From the NCBI GenBank assembly GCA_030601885.1, contig JAUWAU010000005.1, positions 216,354-280,353 of the forward strand: 64,000 nucleotides of DNA, in the 5' to 3' direction. Each line of letters starts with the position of its first letter. The first letter of the stretch is position 1. The notes beneath the pieces are model-generated. The model had not been told where the DNA came from. It saw nothing but the letters and a program-made list of their open reading frames with translations, and did no database searches. The position numbers and the translations under genes are program-made. The stretch comes from Armatimonadota bacterium. Lineage in GTDB: Bacteria > Armatimonadota > Zipacnadia > JAUWAU01. Of this stretch, positions 1 to 7,323 are shown in pieces.

Positions 1-30
1 GCCCCTAATCAGAATGGCTGAATTGACCCT

Positions 31-1239
31 ATGACCCCCGAACAGCAGCTTGAACTCATCACCCAAACGGCAGTGCACGTGGAAACGAAGGAGGAGCTGC
101 TGGCGAAGCTCCGGCTCGGCCGGCCGCTGCGCGTCAAGGCGGGCTTCGACCCGAGCGCGCCGAACATCCACATCGGGCACTCCGTCCCCCTGGACATCCT
201 CCGCGCCTTCCAGGACCTCGGGCACACGGTGGTGCTGATCGTCGGGGACTTCACCGCCCGCATCGGCGATCCGAGCGGGAAGATCAAGACGCGGCCGGCG
301 CTCACGCGCGAGGAAGTGGATGATGCCGCGAAGACGTACTTCGCGGAGGTGGGCAAGATCGTCGATGTGGACTCAGCCGAGGTGCGCGGCAACAGCGAGT
401 GGCTCGATGGGCTGGACTTCGCCGACGTGCTGAAGCTGGCATCGAGCTACACGGTGGCGCGGATGCTCGAACGCGACACCTTCGCCGTGCGCATGAAGCG
501 CGAGGAGCCCATTACGATCACCGAGATGCTGTACCCGCTGGCGCAGGGGTACGACTCGGTGGCCGTCGAGGCCGACGTGGAGCTCGGCGGCACCGACCAG
601 CTCTTCAATCTCCTCGTGGGCCGCGACGTGCAGCGCTTCTATGGGCAGGAGCCGCAGGTGATCGTGACGTTCCCGCTGCTCGTGGGCACCGATGGCAAGG
701 AGAAGATGAGCAGCAGTATCGGCAACCTGGTGGGCATTGCCGAGCCGGCCGACTCCATGTTCGGGAAGGTCATGAGCATCTCGGACGAGACGATGCTGCA
801 CTACTACGAGCTGCTGTTGAAGACGCCGGCCGAGGAGTTGGCGGAGATGAAGTCGGCCATCCGAGATGGCGCGGTCAACCCGCGGGATGTGAAGCTTGAT
901 CTGGCGGAGCGCATCACGGCGCGCTATCACTCGGCGGACGCGGCAGCAGCGGCGCGGGAGGAGTTCCTGCGGCAGTTCTCGGGGCGCGAGATGCCCACCG
1001 AGATGCCGACGGTGACGGTCGGCGCTGACGAACTGACGGACGGGCAGATCCTGCTCAGCCGCCTCGTCGTGAAGTGCGATCCCTCGCTGAGCAACAGCCA
1101 GGCGCGGCGGCTGATCGGGCAGGGGGCCGTGGAGCTGGATGGCGAGAAGGTGACTGATCCGGTGGCGACGGTGACGCCGGAGAGCGGGGCGGTGCTGAAG
1201 GTGGGGAAGAGGCGGTATGCAAAGATCGAGGTGGAGTGA
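31..1239 (+). CDS. tyrS: Tyrosyl-tRNA synthetase
   Basis: Class I aminoacyl-tRNA synthetase that charges tRNA-Tyr in the cytoplasm. The 402-residue protein has the HIGH motif at residues 47-50 (NIHIGH) and an intact KMSSS loop at residues 225-229, with the tyrosine-pocket region GYDSVAVEADVELGGTDQ between them. An S4 RNA-binding domain lies at about residues 335-400 (SNSQARRLIGQGAVELDG). Length and the intact KMSSS fit the TyrZ/TyrS2 branch rather than the E. coli type. The ATG at 31 is the first in frame. Its stop codon directly abuts the stop of the convergent radical SAM gene, so there is no intergenic terminator; the palindrome at 1255-1307 is the only nearby candidate. Confidence 0.97.
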   Translation: MTPEQQLELITQTAVHVETKEELLAKLRLGRPLRVKAGFDPSAPNIHIGHSVPLDILRAFQDLGHTVVLIVGDFTARIGDPSGKIKTRPALTREEVDDAAKTYFAEVGKIVDVDSAEVRGNSEWLDGLDFADVLKLASSYTVARMLERDTFAVRMKREEPITITEMLYPLAQGYDSVAVEADVELGGTDQLFNLLVGRDVQRFYGQEPQVIVTFPLLVGTDGKEKMSSSIGNLVGIAEPADSMFGKVMSISDETMLHYYELLLKTPAEELAEMKSAIRDGAVNPRDVKLDLAERITARYHSADAAAAAREEFLRQFSGREMPTEMPTVTVGADELTDGQILLSRLVVKCDPSLSNSQARRLIGQGAVELDGEKVTDPVATVTPESGAVLKVGKRRYAKIEVE

Positions 1240-2340
1240 TCAGTCGTCGGCGGACACGGCTTGGCCCCGTACGGGGTCCCGCTTCAGACAGGGACGAGCA
1301 AGCCGTGCCACACGGGGCTCGGTGCAGTGCGTGAGGAAGGGGTCGCAGGCGGTGAGGCTGCCGTGGCACTGCTCGGCGGCGGCTTTGCAGCCGCCCTGGC
1401 ACTCGCGCAGGTGCTGGCAGCCGGCGCATTCCTCGGGCACGGCGGCCATGAAGTCCCTTGCCGAAGTGCTCTCCACTATCTCCCCGAAGGGCTGCTCCAG
1501 GATGTTGCCGAGGATCGTTGGGCTGTGGTTGCACATGCGGACGTTGCCGAGCGCGTCGAAGGTGTAGTAGGCGCGGTCGGTGCCGGCGGCGCAGAAGCCG
1601 AAGCCGACCTTCTCGAACTCCGACGTGTCCACCACGCACGGCGGCACGGGCACCGAGCACGAGACGGGCAGGCCGAAGCGCCGGGCGCAGTCGTCGGCGA
1701 CCGCCAGCGCGTCGCGGACCTGCTCGGCCGAGGGCATCAGCTCCTCGAGGTTCTCGATCCCCCTCCCGCCCACGTTGAACCGATTCACCATCATCGCCTG
1801 GGCGCCGAGGGCGAAGGCCATCTCGATGGTGCGGCACAGGTGATCGGCGTTGAGCCTGGTGACCACGAACACGGCCACCACGTGGACGCCGGCCAGCCTG
1901 GCATTCGGGAAAGCCTCCACGACGCTCTCGAACGAGGAGCTGCCGGTGAGGCAGTTGTGCATGTCGGGCTGGTCGCTGAGCAGGGGGATCTCGAAGAGCG
2001 TGACGCCGGCCTCGACGCAGCGTTTGGCGGTCGCTTCGTCCAGCAGGGAGCCGTTGGTGAGGAGGTTTATGTTGACCTTGCGCTCGGCGGCGTGGGCCAT
2101 GAGGTCAAAGATGTCGTCCCGCAGCAGCGGCTCGCCGCCGCTGAGGGTCAAATGCTGCGTCTGGGTCTCCTGAAAGATGCCGTCGAGCAGGCGCTTGGTG
2201 TCCGGCGCATCGAGCTCGCCGCCAGGGTAACGTTGCGGCGACTTCCAGACGTTGTAGCAGTGCCGGCAGTCGTGGTTGCAGGCCTGGGTGACTTCGAAGA
2301 TGACGGTTTGGAGGGGCTTGGGTCTTCGACGGAAAAGCAT
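1240..2340 (-). CDS. Radical SAM protein with SPASM-type C-terminus
   Basis: Radical SAM enzyme of 366 residues. The 4Fe-4S motif CNHDCRHC is at residues 21-28. A cysteine-rich C-terminal region (GFGFCAAG, MCNHSP, CAGCQHLRECQGGC, ACDPFLTHC) resembles the auxiliary-cluster SPASM/twitch region of peptide- and heme-modifying enzymes. The substrate is unknown and no precursor peptide is evident nearby. I start it at the ATG at 2340, in front of MLFRRRPKPLQ; the longer reading frame would run into the neighbouring gene. The last ~20 residues (ARPCLKRDPVRG...) are encoded by a palindromic repeat also found near 46350, so the natural C-terminus may have been remodelled by repeat insertion. Confidence 0.85.
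   Translation of the reverse strand: MLFRRRPKPLQTVIFEVTQACNHDCRHCYNVWKSPQRYPGGELDAPDTKRLLDGIFQETQTQHLTLSGGEPLLRDDIFDLMAHAAERKVNINLLTNGSLLDEATAKRCVEAGVTLFEIPLLSDQPDMHNCLTGSSSFESVVEAFPNARLAGVHVVAVFVVTRLNADHLCRTIEMAFALGAQAMMVNRFNVGGRGIENLEELMPSAEQVRDALAVADDCARRFGLPVSCSVPVPPCVVDTSEFEKVGFGFCAAGTDRAYYTFDALGNVRMCNHSPTILGNILEQPFGEIVESTSARDFMAAVPEECAGCQHLRECQGGCKAAAEQCHGSLTACDPFLTHCTEPRVARLARPCLKRDPVRGQAVSADD
1255..1307. repeat. Mosaic palindromic repeat, copy A
   Basis: Outer 9-bp inverted repeat CACGGCTTG (1255-1263) / CAAGCCGTG (1299-1307). It encloses a perfect 12-bp palindrome CCCCGTACGGGG (1265-1276) and a small hairpin TCCC-GCTTCAGACA-GGGA (1277-1294). The inner pair recurs at 46349-46378 and the outer hairpin recurs at 56805-56827. 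It lies 16 bp after the tyrS stop, inside the 3' end of the radical SAM gene, so it could end tyrS transcription. Confidence 0.8.
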
Positions 2341-2366
2341 AGTGGTCCGGTACCCAGATGGGAGCC

Positions 2367-3125
2367 TCAGGCGCTGCCCGTGGGCTTGGTGGTGAAGTCC
2401 ACGAGCGTCTTGGCGGCCTCGGTGGTCGCATCCGTCGCCTCGATGGCTCCGCGCTCGTAGCGTTTGTGGAGCTCGTCCTGCGCCTTCCAATCGGAGTCGC
2501 CGCTCCAAAGCTCATTCGCCTGCATCTGGAAGGCCAACTCCTTGGCGAGGACCGCCCGGGCCTTCTCAGTGGCGCTCGAGGGGAGTTTCCCCCGCTTGGC
2601 GAGGTCGTTGAGCACATTGGCCTGCTCCTCCATGGCCGCTCGGCTCGCCTGCAGGCTCCCGCCCAGCATCGTCATCTCATAGCACGAGGCCATGCTGTAC
2701 TTCGAGCGGCGGATGTGGAAGTAGCGATCACGGAAGGCCGCTTCGAGCGCGGCGGCAGTGGCGGGCTTGATTTCGCCCGTATCGGAGTGCGTTTTCAGGT
2801 CCTCAATGGCTGTCTCCATCTGCTTGCCCAGAGCCTCGTAGCCCTCAGCGTCGCGCACGGCGCCGGTGGCGTGCGGGCGCATGGCGCGCCAGATCTCGCC
2901 CAGGCCGGCCAGGACGGAGAGCTTCGTCGGCTTCTGCGGCGTCAATGCCTGTCCCGCGCCTATCCAACGGCAAGCACCGACGAACGAGGCGGCGCAGAGG
3001 ACAGCCCCCACGAGCAAACGGCGGCGCGCCAGCTCGACGTACTCACGCCGACGTGGCGTGTGGATTGCCAAGAGTGCGAGAGCGGCCAGAACGGCCGCTG
3101 CCAGTATGAGCCACACTGATCCCAT
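2367..3125 (-). CDS. Membrane protein of unknown function, tandem paralog 1
   Basis: Not a family I recognise. From the ATG at 3125 the 252-residue product has two N-terminal membrane segments, WLILAAAVLAALALLAI (about residues 5-21) and LLVGAVLCAASFVGA (about 33-47). A mostly helical, charged domain of about 200 residues follows. The start is chosen by alignment with the neighbouring paralog, which begins MGLVW where this one begins MGSVW. The two proteins share PTKLS, IWRAM.PHA, GAVRDAEG.EALGKQME and the ending LV.FTTK. Thirteen bases separate the genes, so they are a recent tandem duplication in one operon. No catalytic motif is visible. Confidence 0.75.
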   Translation of the reverse strand: MGSVWLILAAAVLAALALLAIHTPRRREYVELARRRLLVGAVLCAASFVGACRWIGAGQALTPQKPTKLSVLAGLGEIWRAMRPHATGAVRDAEGYEALGKQMETAIEDLKTHSDTGEIKPATAAALEAAFRDRYFHIRRSKYSMASCYEMTMLGGSLQASRAAMEEQANVLNDLAKRGKLPSSATEKARAVLAKELAFQMQANELWSGDSDWKAQDELHKRYERGAIEATDATTEAAKTLVDFTTKPTGSA

Positions 3126-3138
3126 CGCGCCCATCCTC

Positions 3139-3912
3139 TCAGGTGCGCTTTGTCGTGAAGCCCACCAGGGTCTGCGCGGCCTCGGTGCTGGCCTTGGTGG
3201 CCGCGATTGTGCCGGCACCGTACTGGGCGGCCAGTTCGCCGAGCGCCCTCCTGGCGGCCTCCGCCTGTTCTCCTTGGCCCTCCGCGGCCCTCCAGAGCCG
3301 GCGCACCTTTGTCTGGAAGGCCACCTCTTTGGCGACGACCGCCCGGGCCTTCGCTACAGCGTCGGCGGGGAGCTTCCCGCTTGTGCTCAGCTCGTTCAGA
3401 ATCTTGACTTGATCCTCGACGGCCTGTCGGCTGCGAGACATGTGGTAGCCTGTCGAGGTCATCTTGTAGCACGTCGCCATGAAGTAGTGCGTGCGGCGGA
3501 TGTGGAAGAAGCGCTCGCGGAAGGCCGTTTCGAGGGCGGCGGCAGTGTCCGGGTTGAGCTGCCCCTCGTCGGCCTGCTTCTTCAGCGCTTGAACGGCTGC
3601 CTCCATCTGCTTGCCGAGGGCCTCGAAGCCCTCCGCGTCGCGCACGGCGCCACTGGCGTGCGGACCCATGGCTCGCCAGATATCGCCGAGGCGCGCCAGA
3701 AGAGAGAGCTTCGTCGGCTGCTGCTGCGTCGATGCCTGTCCGGCACCTATCCGACGGCAGGCCCCGACGAACGAGGCGGCGCAGAGGACGGCCCCGATGA
3801 GCAAACGGCGGCGGCTCCACGCCACATACTCGCCCCCGCGAGTACCGCGCGTCGCCAGAAGCCCGAGCGTCGCAAGAGCGGCCGCCGCCAAGATGGCCCA
3901 CACTAATCCCAT
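3139..3912 (-). CDS. Membrane protein of unknown function, tandem paralog 2
   Basis: Paralog of the gene immediately downstream, 257 residues from the ATG at 3912. It has the same plan: two N-terminal hydrophobic segments (VWAILAAAALATLGLLA and RRRLLIGAVLCAASFVGAC) and a helical domain with HIRRTHYFMATCYKMTS matching HIRRSKYSMASCYEMTM in the paralog. The C-terminal region carries an Ala/Glu-rich stretch (AEGQGEQAEAARRALGELA) missing from paralog 1. The function is unknown. The open frame extends to 4104 into the 3' end of the nuclease gene, but the conserved MG-VW start argues against the longer form. Confidence 0.75.
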   Translation of the reverse strand: MGLVWAILAAAALATLGLLATRGTRGGEYVAWSRRRLLIGAVLCAASFVGACRRIGAGQASTQQQPTKLSLLARLGDIWRAMGPHASGAVRDAEGFEALGKQMEAAVQALKKQADEGQLNPDTAAALETAFRERFFHIRRTHYFMATCYKMTSTGYHMSRSRQAVEDQVKILNELSTSGKLPADAVAKARAVVAKEVAFQTKVRRLWRAAEGQGEQAEAARRALGELAAQYGAGTIAATKASTEAAQTLVGFTTKRT

Positions 3913-3994
3913 CGTGCTCACCCTCTCAAGGATCCTGCCGTTTTGACGCGGTCGAAGGGGTCCTTGTTCCGGTTGTTCCATAGATTCGGGAGGA

Positions 3995-5080
3995 TTATCC
4001 GGTCTCAAGCGCCTCTTCGCGTATGGCCTTGAGTGCGGCGATGATGGGCTCTTCGGGGAGCACTTGCACCTCGATGCGGGCATCTTCTGCCTCCAGAGCC
4101 GCACCGGCGGGGGAGGCGAGGATGCCGCGCAGCTTGTAGCCCTCTGACAGGAACGCGCCCAGCAGCTCCGAGCGCGCCGCCTCGTCGAGGTACGTTGCGA
4201 GCTGGCCCAAGTGGTCGTCGGTGAGCTGGCTGCGTTTCAGCTCCACGATGTACAGCTCCTTCCGCTCGTCCGAGATGTAGACCAGGTCGATCACCCAGCG
4301 GTGGCGCGCATCGCCAGGCAGCACGTGCTGGCGGGCGATCTCGACCACGGGGAAGAGGAAGAGAATCGACGGCTGGCGGGCGACGGCGTCCTCGACGTCG
4401 CGCTCGGTATCGATCGCCTCGTACTCGAAGTCGAGAACGCGCCGGATCTCGGCGACCCTCTTTGGCCCGAGGCCATGGACGGCGATGAGCTCCTCGTCGC
4501 TTGCGGCGACGATGCGGTGGATGCTGCCGAATCGCTGCAGGAGCGTGCGGGCGACAACCCGGCCGGTGCCCGGGAGCATCTCTACCACCCGCCGCTGCAT
4601 GTCGGGCAGGTCCAGCGCCTTGCGCTTCGGGTGCAGCGATATCTCCGGAACGCCCTGCTGCTCGTGCGTCGCCATCATGGCGATGATCGCGGCGCTCTCC
4701 CGTTCGTCTGTCGTGCGCAGCACCGACAGGCCGTATTGGATCACGAGGGCCGAGAGGGCTCCACGAATGGCGTTCGGGTGAAAGCTGCGGACGCTGCCAT
4801 AGAGGTCCTCGCCCTCGACGATGGCAACGCCGAGGTCGAAGCTCTCGCCCAGGTCAATCGCGTCCACGAACAGGCGCTTATCGGCGATGGCACTCATGAA
4901 GTCGATGGTCGTCTTGCGGTCGATGGCGAGGCGCTCGCTGAGGACGTAGCGCTCGTACGGGCGACGCAGCTCGTCCTCCGGAGCCTCGAGCGGGAGGATG
5001 CTGATGCCCTTGGCGGCGAGGAGCTGAGCGACAGCGCTCTGAGGGTTGGAGCAGTGGATGACGAGGTCGAATTCGGACAT
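3995..5080 (-). CDS. Two-headed nuclease: XPF/ERCC4-like domain, HhH, NucS-like PD-(D/E)XK domain
   Basis: The 361-residue protein appears to join two nuclease folds. Residues about 1-95 resemble the ERCC4/XPF nuclease: SERLAIDRKTTIDFMSAI and DKRLF at residues 48-71 align with the family ERK...D...RL signature, though the usual ERK reads DRK and the preceding GD reads ER. Residues about 165-215 form tandem helix-hairpin-helix DNA-binding motifs (MLPGTGRVVARTLLQRFGS, VHGLGPKRVAEIRR). Residues about 225-345 match the NucS/DUF91 C-terminal nuclease with D265, E280-x-K282 (YIVELKR) and Q293 (GQLATYLDE). XPF-type enzymes cut branched DNA and NucS cuts mismatches or single-strand flaps, so a repair role is likely. 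It stands alone between unrelated genes, with the first ATG at 5080. Confidence 0.75.
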   Translation of the reverse strand: MSEFDLVIHCSNPQSAVAQLLAAKGISILPLEAPEDELRRPYERYVLSERLAIDRKTTIDFMSAIADKRLFVDAIDLGESFDLGVAIVEGEDLYGSVRSFHPNAIRGALSALVIQYGLSVLRTTDERESAAIIAMMATHEQQGVPEISLHPKRKALDLPDMQRRVVEMLPGTGRVVARTLLQRFGSIHRIVAASDEELIAVHGLGPKRVAEIRRVLDFEYEAIDTERDVEDAVARQPSILFLFPVVEIARQHVLPGDARHRWVIDLVYISDERKELYIVELKRSQLTDDHLGQLATYLDEAARSELLGAFLSEGYKLRGILASPAGAALEAEDARIEVQVLPEEPIIAALKAIREEALETG

Positions 5081-5203
5081 GAGGCGGCCTCCCGTGGGCG
5101 ACGGTAAGCCCGGGTGTGCGTGCTCAGCTTCGCCGCTGCCCGTTGCGATCCTACATGAGGGAGAGGAAGCCGGCCGACACTGGCCTTCTCCGCCACGCTC
5201 GGA

Positions 5204-5230
5204 TAGGGGCGACCCGGCGGGTCGTCCCTA
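5204..5230. repeat. Palindromic hairpin TAGGGGCGACCC-GGC-GGGTCGTCCCTA
   Basis: A 12-bp stem with one mismatch and a 3-base loop, in intergenic DNA. It has the look of a dispersed REP-like palindrome; similar GGGGCGACCC palindromes are common in several bacterial phyla. No T-tract follows, so I do not call it a terminator. Confidence 0.65.
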
Positions 5231-5323
5231 CAGCGCCCGTCGGACCGAATACCAGGACCGGGGGGAAAGACATCGACTATCGTAATGTGTCCTACACTTC
5301 CGTGGCCGGAGGCAGCGAATGCA

Positions 5324-5352
5324 TTGACACAGATCGGCTGGGCCTGTAAGAT
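5324..5352 (+). promoter_or_regulatory. Sigma-70-type promoter of the marR-tolC-hlyD-macAB-like operon
   Basis: TTGACA (5324-5329), 17-bp spacer, TAAGAT (5347-5352). The predicted transcript start is about 40 bp before the ATG at 5401. A short inverted repeat CGAA-ATA-TTCG at 5364-5374, just downstream of the predicted start, could be the operator for the MarR protein; this is only a guess. Confidence 0.75.
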
Positions 5353-5400
5353 GCTTCGCCAACCGAAATATTCGTCATCCGTAGTAACCTCTCGGGCACA

Positions 5401-5892
5401 ATGACCACATCTAGAGAGACAACCATAGAGCGCATCGCGGATCTGTTCGCGGACATCGCACGAACTACGTTCTCGTGGAAGACGCACGCGTTCCCGTCTC
5501 TCGACATCACGCTCGGCGAGCTGCGGTGCATAATGGGCGTTGGTCGGCTTGGCACTCCGTCCATGACGGAGCTGTCAGAGCGACTCCAACTGAAGCCAAG
5601 CACGGTCACGGCGTTCGTGGACCGGCTCGTGGAGCAGGAATTGGCGGAGCGCACGGAAGACCCACAGGACCGGCGAATGGTGCGGGTGGCGCTTACGGAG
5701 AAGGGCAAACGTCTGAGGGACCAGAAGCGTCGGGCCCGACGCCGACAACTCGTGAAAGCCCTCGCGGATCTTGATGACGATCAACTGCGCAGTGTGCTGG
5801 ATGCCCTGGAGACGGTGCATGACGTCGCCCACAAATGGACGGCGGGACGGCACGCAGGCAGACGCCCACGTTCGCAGGGGGACAAAGAATGA
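5401..5892 (+). CDS. MarR-family transcriptional regulator
   Basis: A 163-residue winged-helix regulator. The recognition region reads GTPSMTELSERLQLKPSTVT, followed by AFVDRLVEQELAERTEDPQDRRMVRVALTEKGKRL, the classic MarR helix-turn-helix plus DxRxxxxxLT wing. MarR proteins usually repress a neighbouring efflux operon and release DNA on binding a phenolic or lipophilic ligand. It is the first gene of a five-gene operon and its TGA overlaps the ATG of the TolC gene, so the regulator and pump are translationally coupled. Autoregulation through the promoter at 5324-5352 is likely. Confidence 0.93.
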   Translation: MTTSRETTIERIADLFADIARTTFSWKTHAFPSLDITLGELRCIMGVGRLGTPSMTELSERLQLKPSTVTAFVDRLVEQELAERTEDPQDRRMVRVALTEKGKRLRDQKRRARRRQLVKALADLDDDQLRSVLDALETVHDVAHKWTAGRHAGRRPRSQGDKE

Positions 5893-7280
5893 GTTTCTCT
5901 CGTCAGCCGCGATGGTGCGGCGCAGGAATCATCGCGATCGCAGTTACCATCCTGGCGCTGGGGCGCGCCCCGACCCTCGCGCAGGGACGTGGGCGACTGC
6001 CGACGCCGCCGGATGTCACCATCGAGGGGCCATTGACCCTCGAGCAGGCGCTGGAGCTCGCGCGTGCGCATCAGCCGGCCCTGTCCATTGCGCAGCGGAA
6101 TGTGGCGGCCGCCGGAGGGGCGGTGAGAGCGACGCGCAGCGACTTCCTGCCCTCAGTGAGCCTCCGCTCGGACTTCTCGCGCTCCATGAGCGAGGGACAG
6201 ACAGTCGTTGATGGAGTGCCAATCGGCGAATCGACCCGCCGGTTCTCCACGCAGTACAGGACGAGCTTCGGGCTCAACCAGCTGATCTACGACTTCGGTC
6301 GGACCGCGGATCGGTATCGCCAGAGCCGCATGCAACGCCACGCTGCCGAGTGGCTGCGCGAGCAGACGGAGGACGACGTGATCAACGCCGTCCAGCAGGG
6401 GTATCTCGTTCTGCTCGCCAATGAAGAGCTGCTGGAGGTTGCGCAGGACGAGCTGCGGTTCCAGGAGGGGACGGTGGAGTGGACGCAGGCGCACTTCGAC
6501 GCGGGCCGACTCCCACGGGCCGATGTGGCGAGGGTCGAGAGCGCCCGGGCGACGGCGCAGTTGGGCGTCACGTCCGTCGAGAATGCCGTGGCGCTGAGCC
6601 GGGTCGCACTGAACGAGCTTATGGGCATCGACGTGCGCACGCAGTACGATGTGGTGCCGCTGCCGGAGGCGGAGCCCACGGCGCTGACGCTGGATGGGCT
6701 CATTGCCGTCGCCATGGAGCGGCGGCCGGAGGTCCTGGCAGCGCAGAAGCGGCTCGGGGCGTCTGCGGCGAGCTTGCGGGCCGCACGCAAAGGACACGTG
6801 CCCAGCATTACCGGAGGGGCATCGTTCGGCTGGCGCGAGCCGGAGTTTCACCCGTCGCTGAAGTACTGGAGCGTCAGCGTCGGGATGAATCTGAATATCT
6901 TCGACGGCTGGTTCACGGAGGCCCAGGAGCAGCAGGCGGCGGCAGACCGCGGCGCGGCGCGGGACTCGGTGTACGAGACCATGGAGCGCGTCGCCACCGA
7001 GACCGCCCAGAGCTTCCTGGACCTGGGCACGGCCGAGCAGCAGGCCGTGAGCGCCGAGGTCGCCGTGACCAGTGCGGACGAGGCCCTGCGATTGGCTGAC
7101 GGTCGCTACCGGGCCGACGTGGGAATACTACTCGAGGTCCTGGACGCGCAGGCCGCCCTCACGCTCGCTCGCGCCGACCGGGCACGGGCCCGGTTCGATC
7201 ACGCGTCGGCGCGGTACGCTCTCGAGCGGGCCATCGGACTGCCGCTGGCCGAGTTCGAGCAGGGCGGCGAGACACAGTAG
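5889..7280 (+). CDS. TolC-family outer-membrane efflux protein
   Basis: A 463-residue TolC/CusC-type protein forming the outer-membrane channel of a tripartite pump. The start is the ATG at 5889, overlapping the marR stop (ATGA). A signal peptide follows (GIIAIAVTILALGRAPTLAQG, cut after about residue 32). Two repeated OEP halves are visible. Each carries helical coiled-coil segments (LTLEQALELARAHQPALSIA near the start of the first half, LDGLIAVAMERRPEVLAAQK in the second) and beta-strand blocks (YRTSFGLNQLIYDFGRT; SVSVGMNLNIFDGW). It directly precedes the HlyD-type adaptor. Confidence 0.93.
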   Translation: MSFSRQPRWCGAGIIAIAVTILALGRAPTLAQGRGRLPTPPDVTIEGPLTLEQALELARAHQPALSIAQRNVAAAGGAVRATRSDFLPSVSLRSDFSRSMSEGQTVVDGVPIGESTRRFSTQYRTSFGLNQLIYDFGRTADRYRQSRMQRHAAEWLREQTEDDVINAVQQGYLVLLANEELLEVAQDELRFQEGTVEWTQAHFDAGRLPRADVARVESARATAQLGVTSVENAVALSRVALNELMGIDVRTQYDVVPLPEAEPTALTLDGLIAVAMERRPEVLAAQKRLGASAASLRAARKGHVPSITGGASFGWREPEFHPSLKYWSVSVGMNLNIFDGWFTEAQEQQAAADRGAARDSVYETMERVATETAQSFLDLGTAEQQAVSAEVAVTSADEALRLADGRYRADVGILLEVLDAQAALTLARADRARARFDHASARYALERAIGLPLAEFEQGGETQ

Positions 7281-7323
7281 GGCGCTGCCGGTCCTATCGC
7301 TTGCAGCTTCGAGGGAGATCGAA

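Larger units (their letters stand above)
5081..5400. other. Divergent intergenic region
   Basis: Between the divergently oriented nuclease and marR-like genes. It contains the hairpin at 5204-5230 and the plus-strand promoter at 5324-5352. I see no gene in it. Confidence 0.6.

Noticed and set aside
1261..2460. 399-codon plus-strand frame over the radical SAM gene
   Set aside because: Antisense shadow typical of high-GC DNA; the minus-strand gene has the CxxxCxxC and SPASM motifs, this frame has none.
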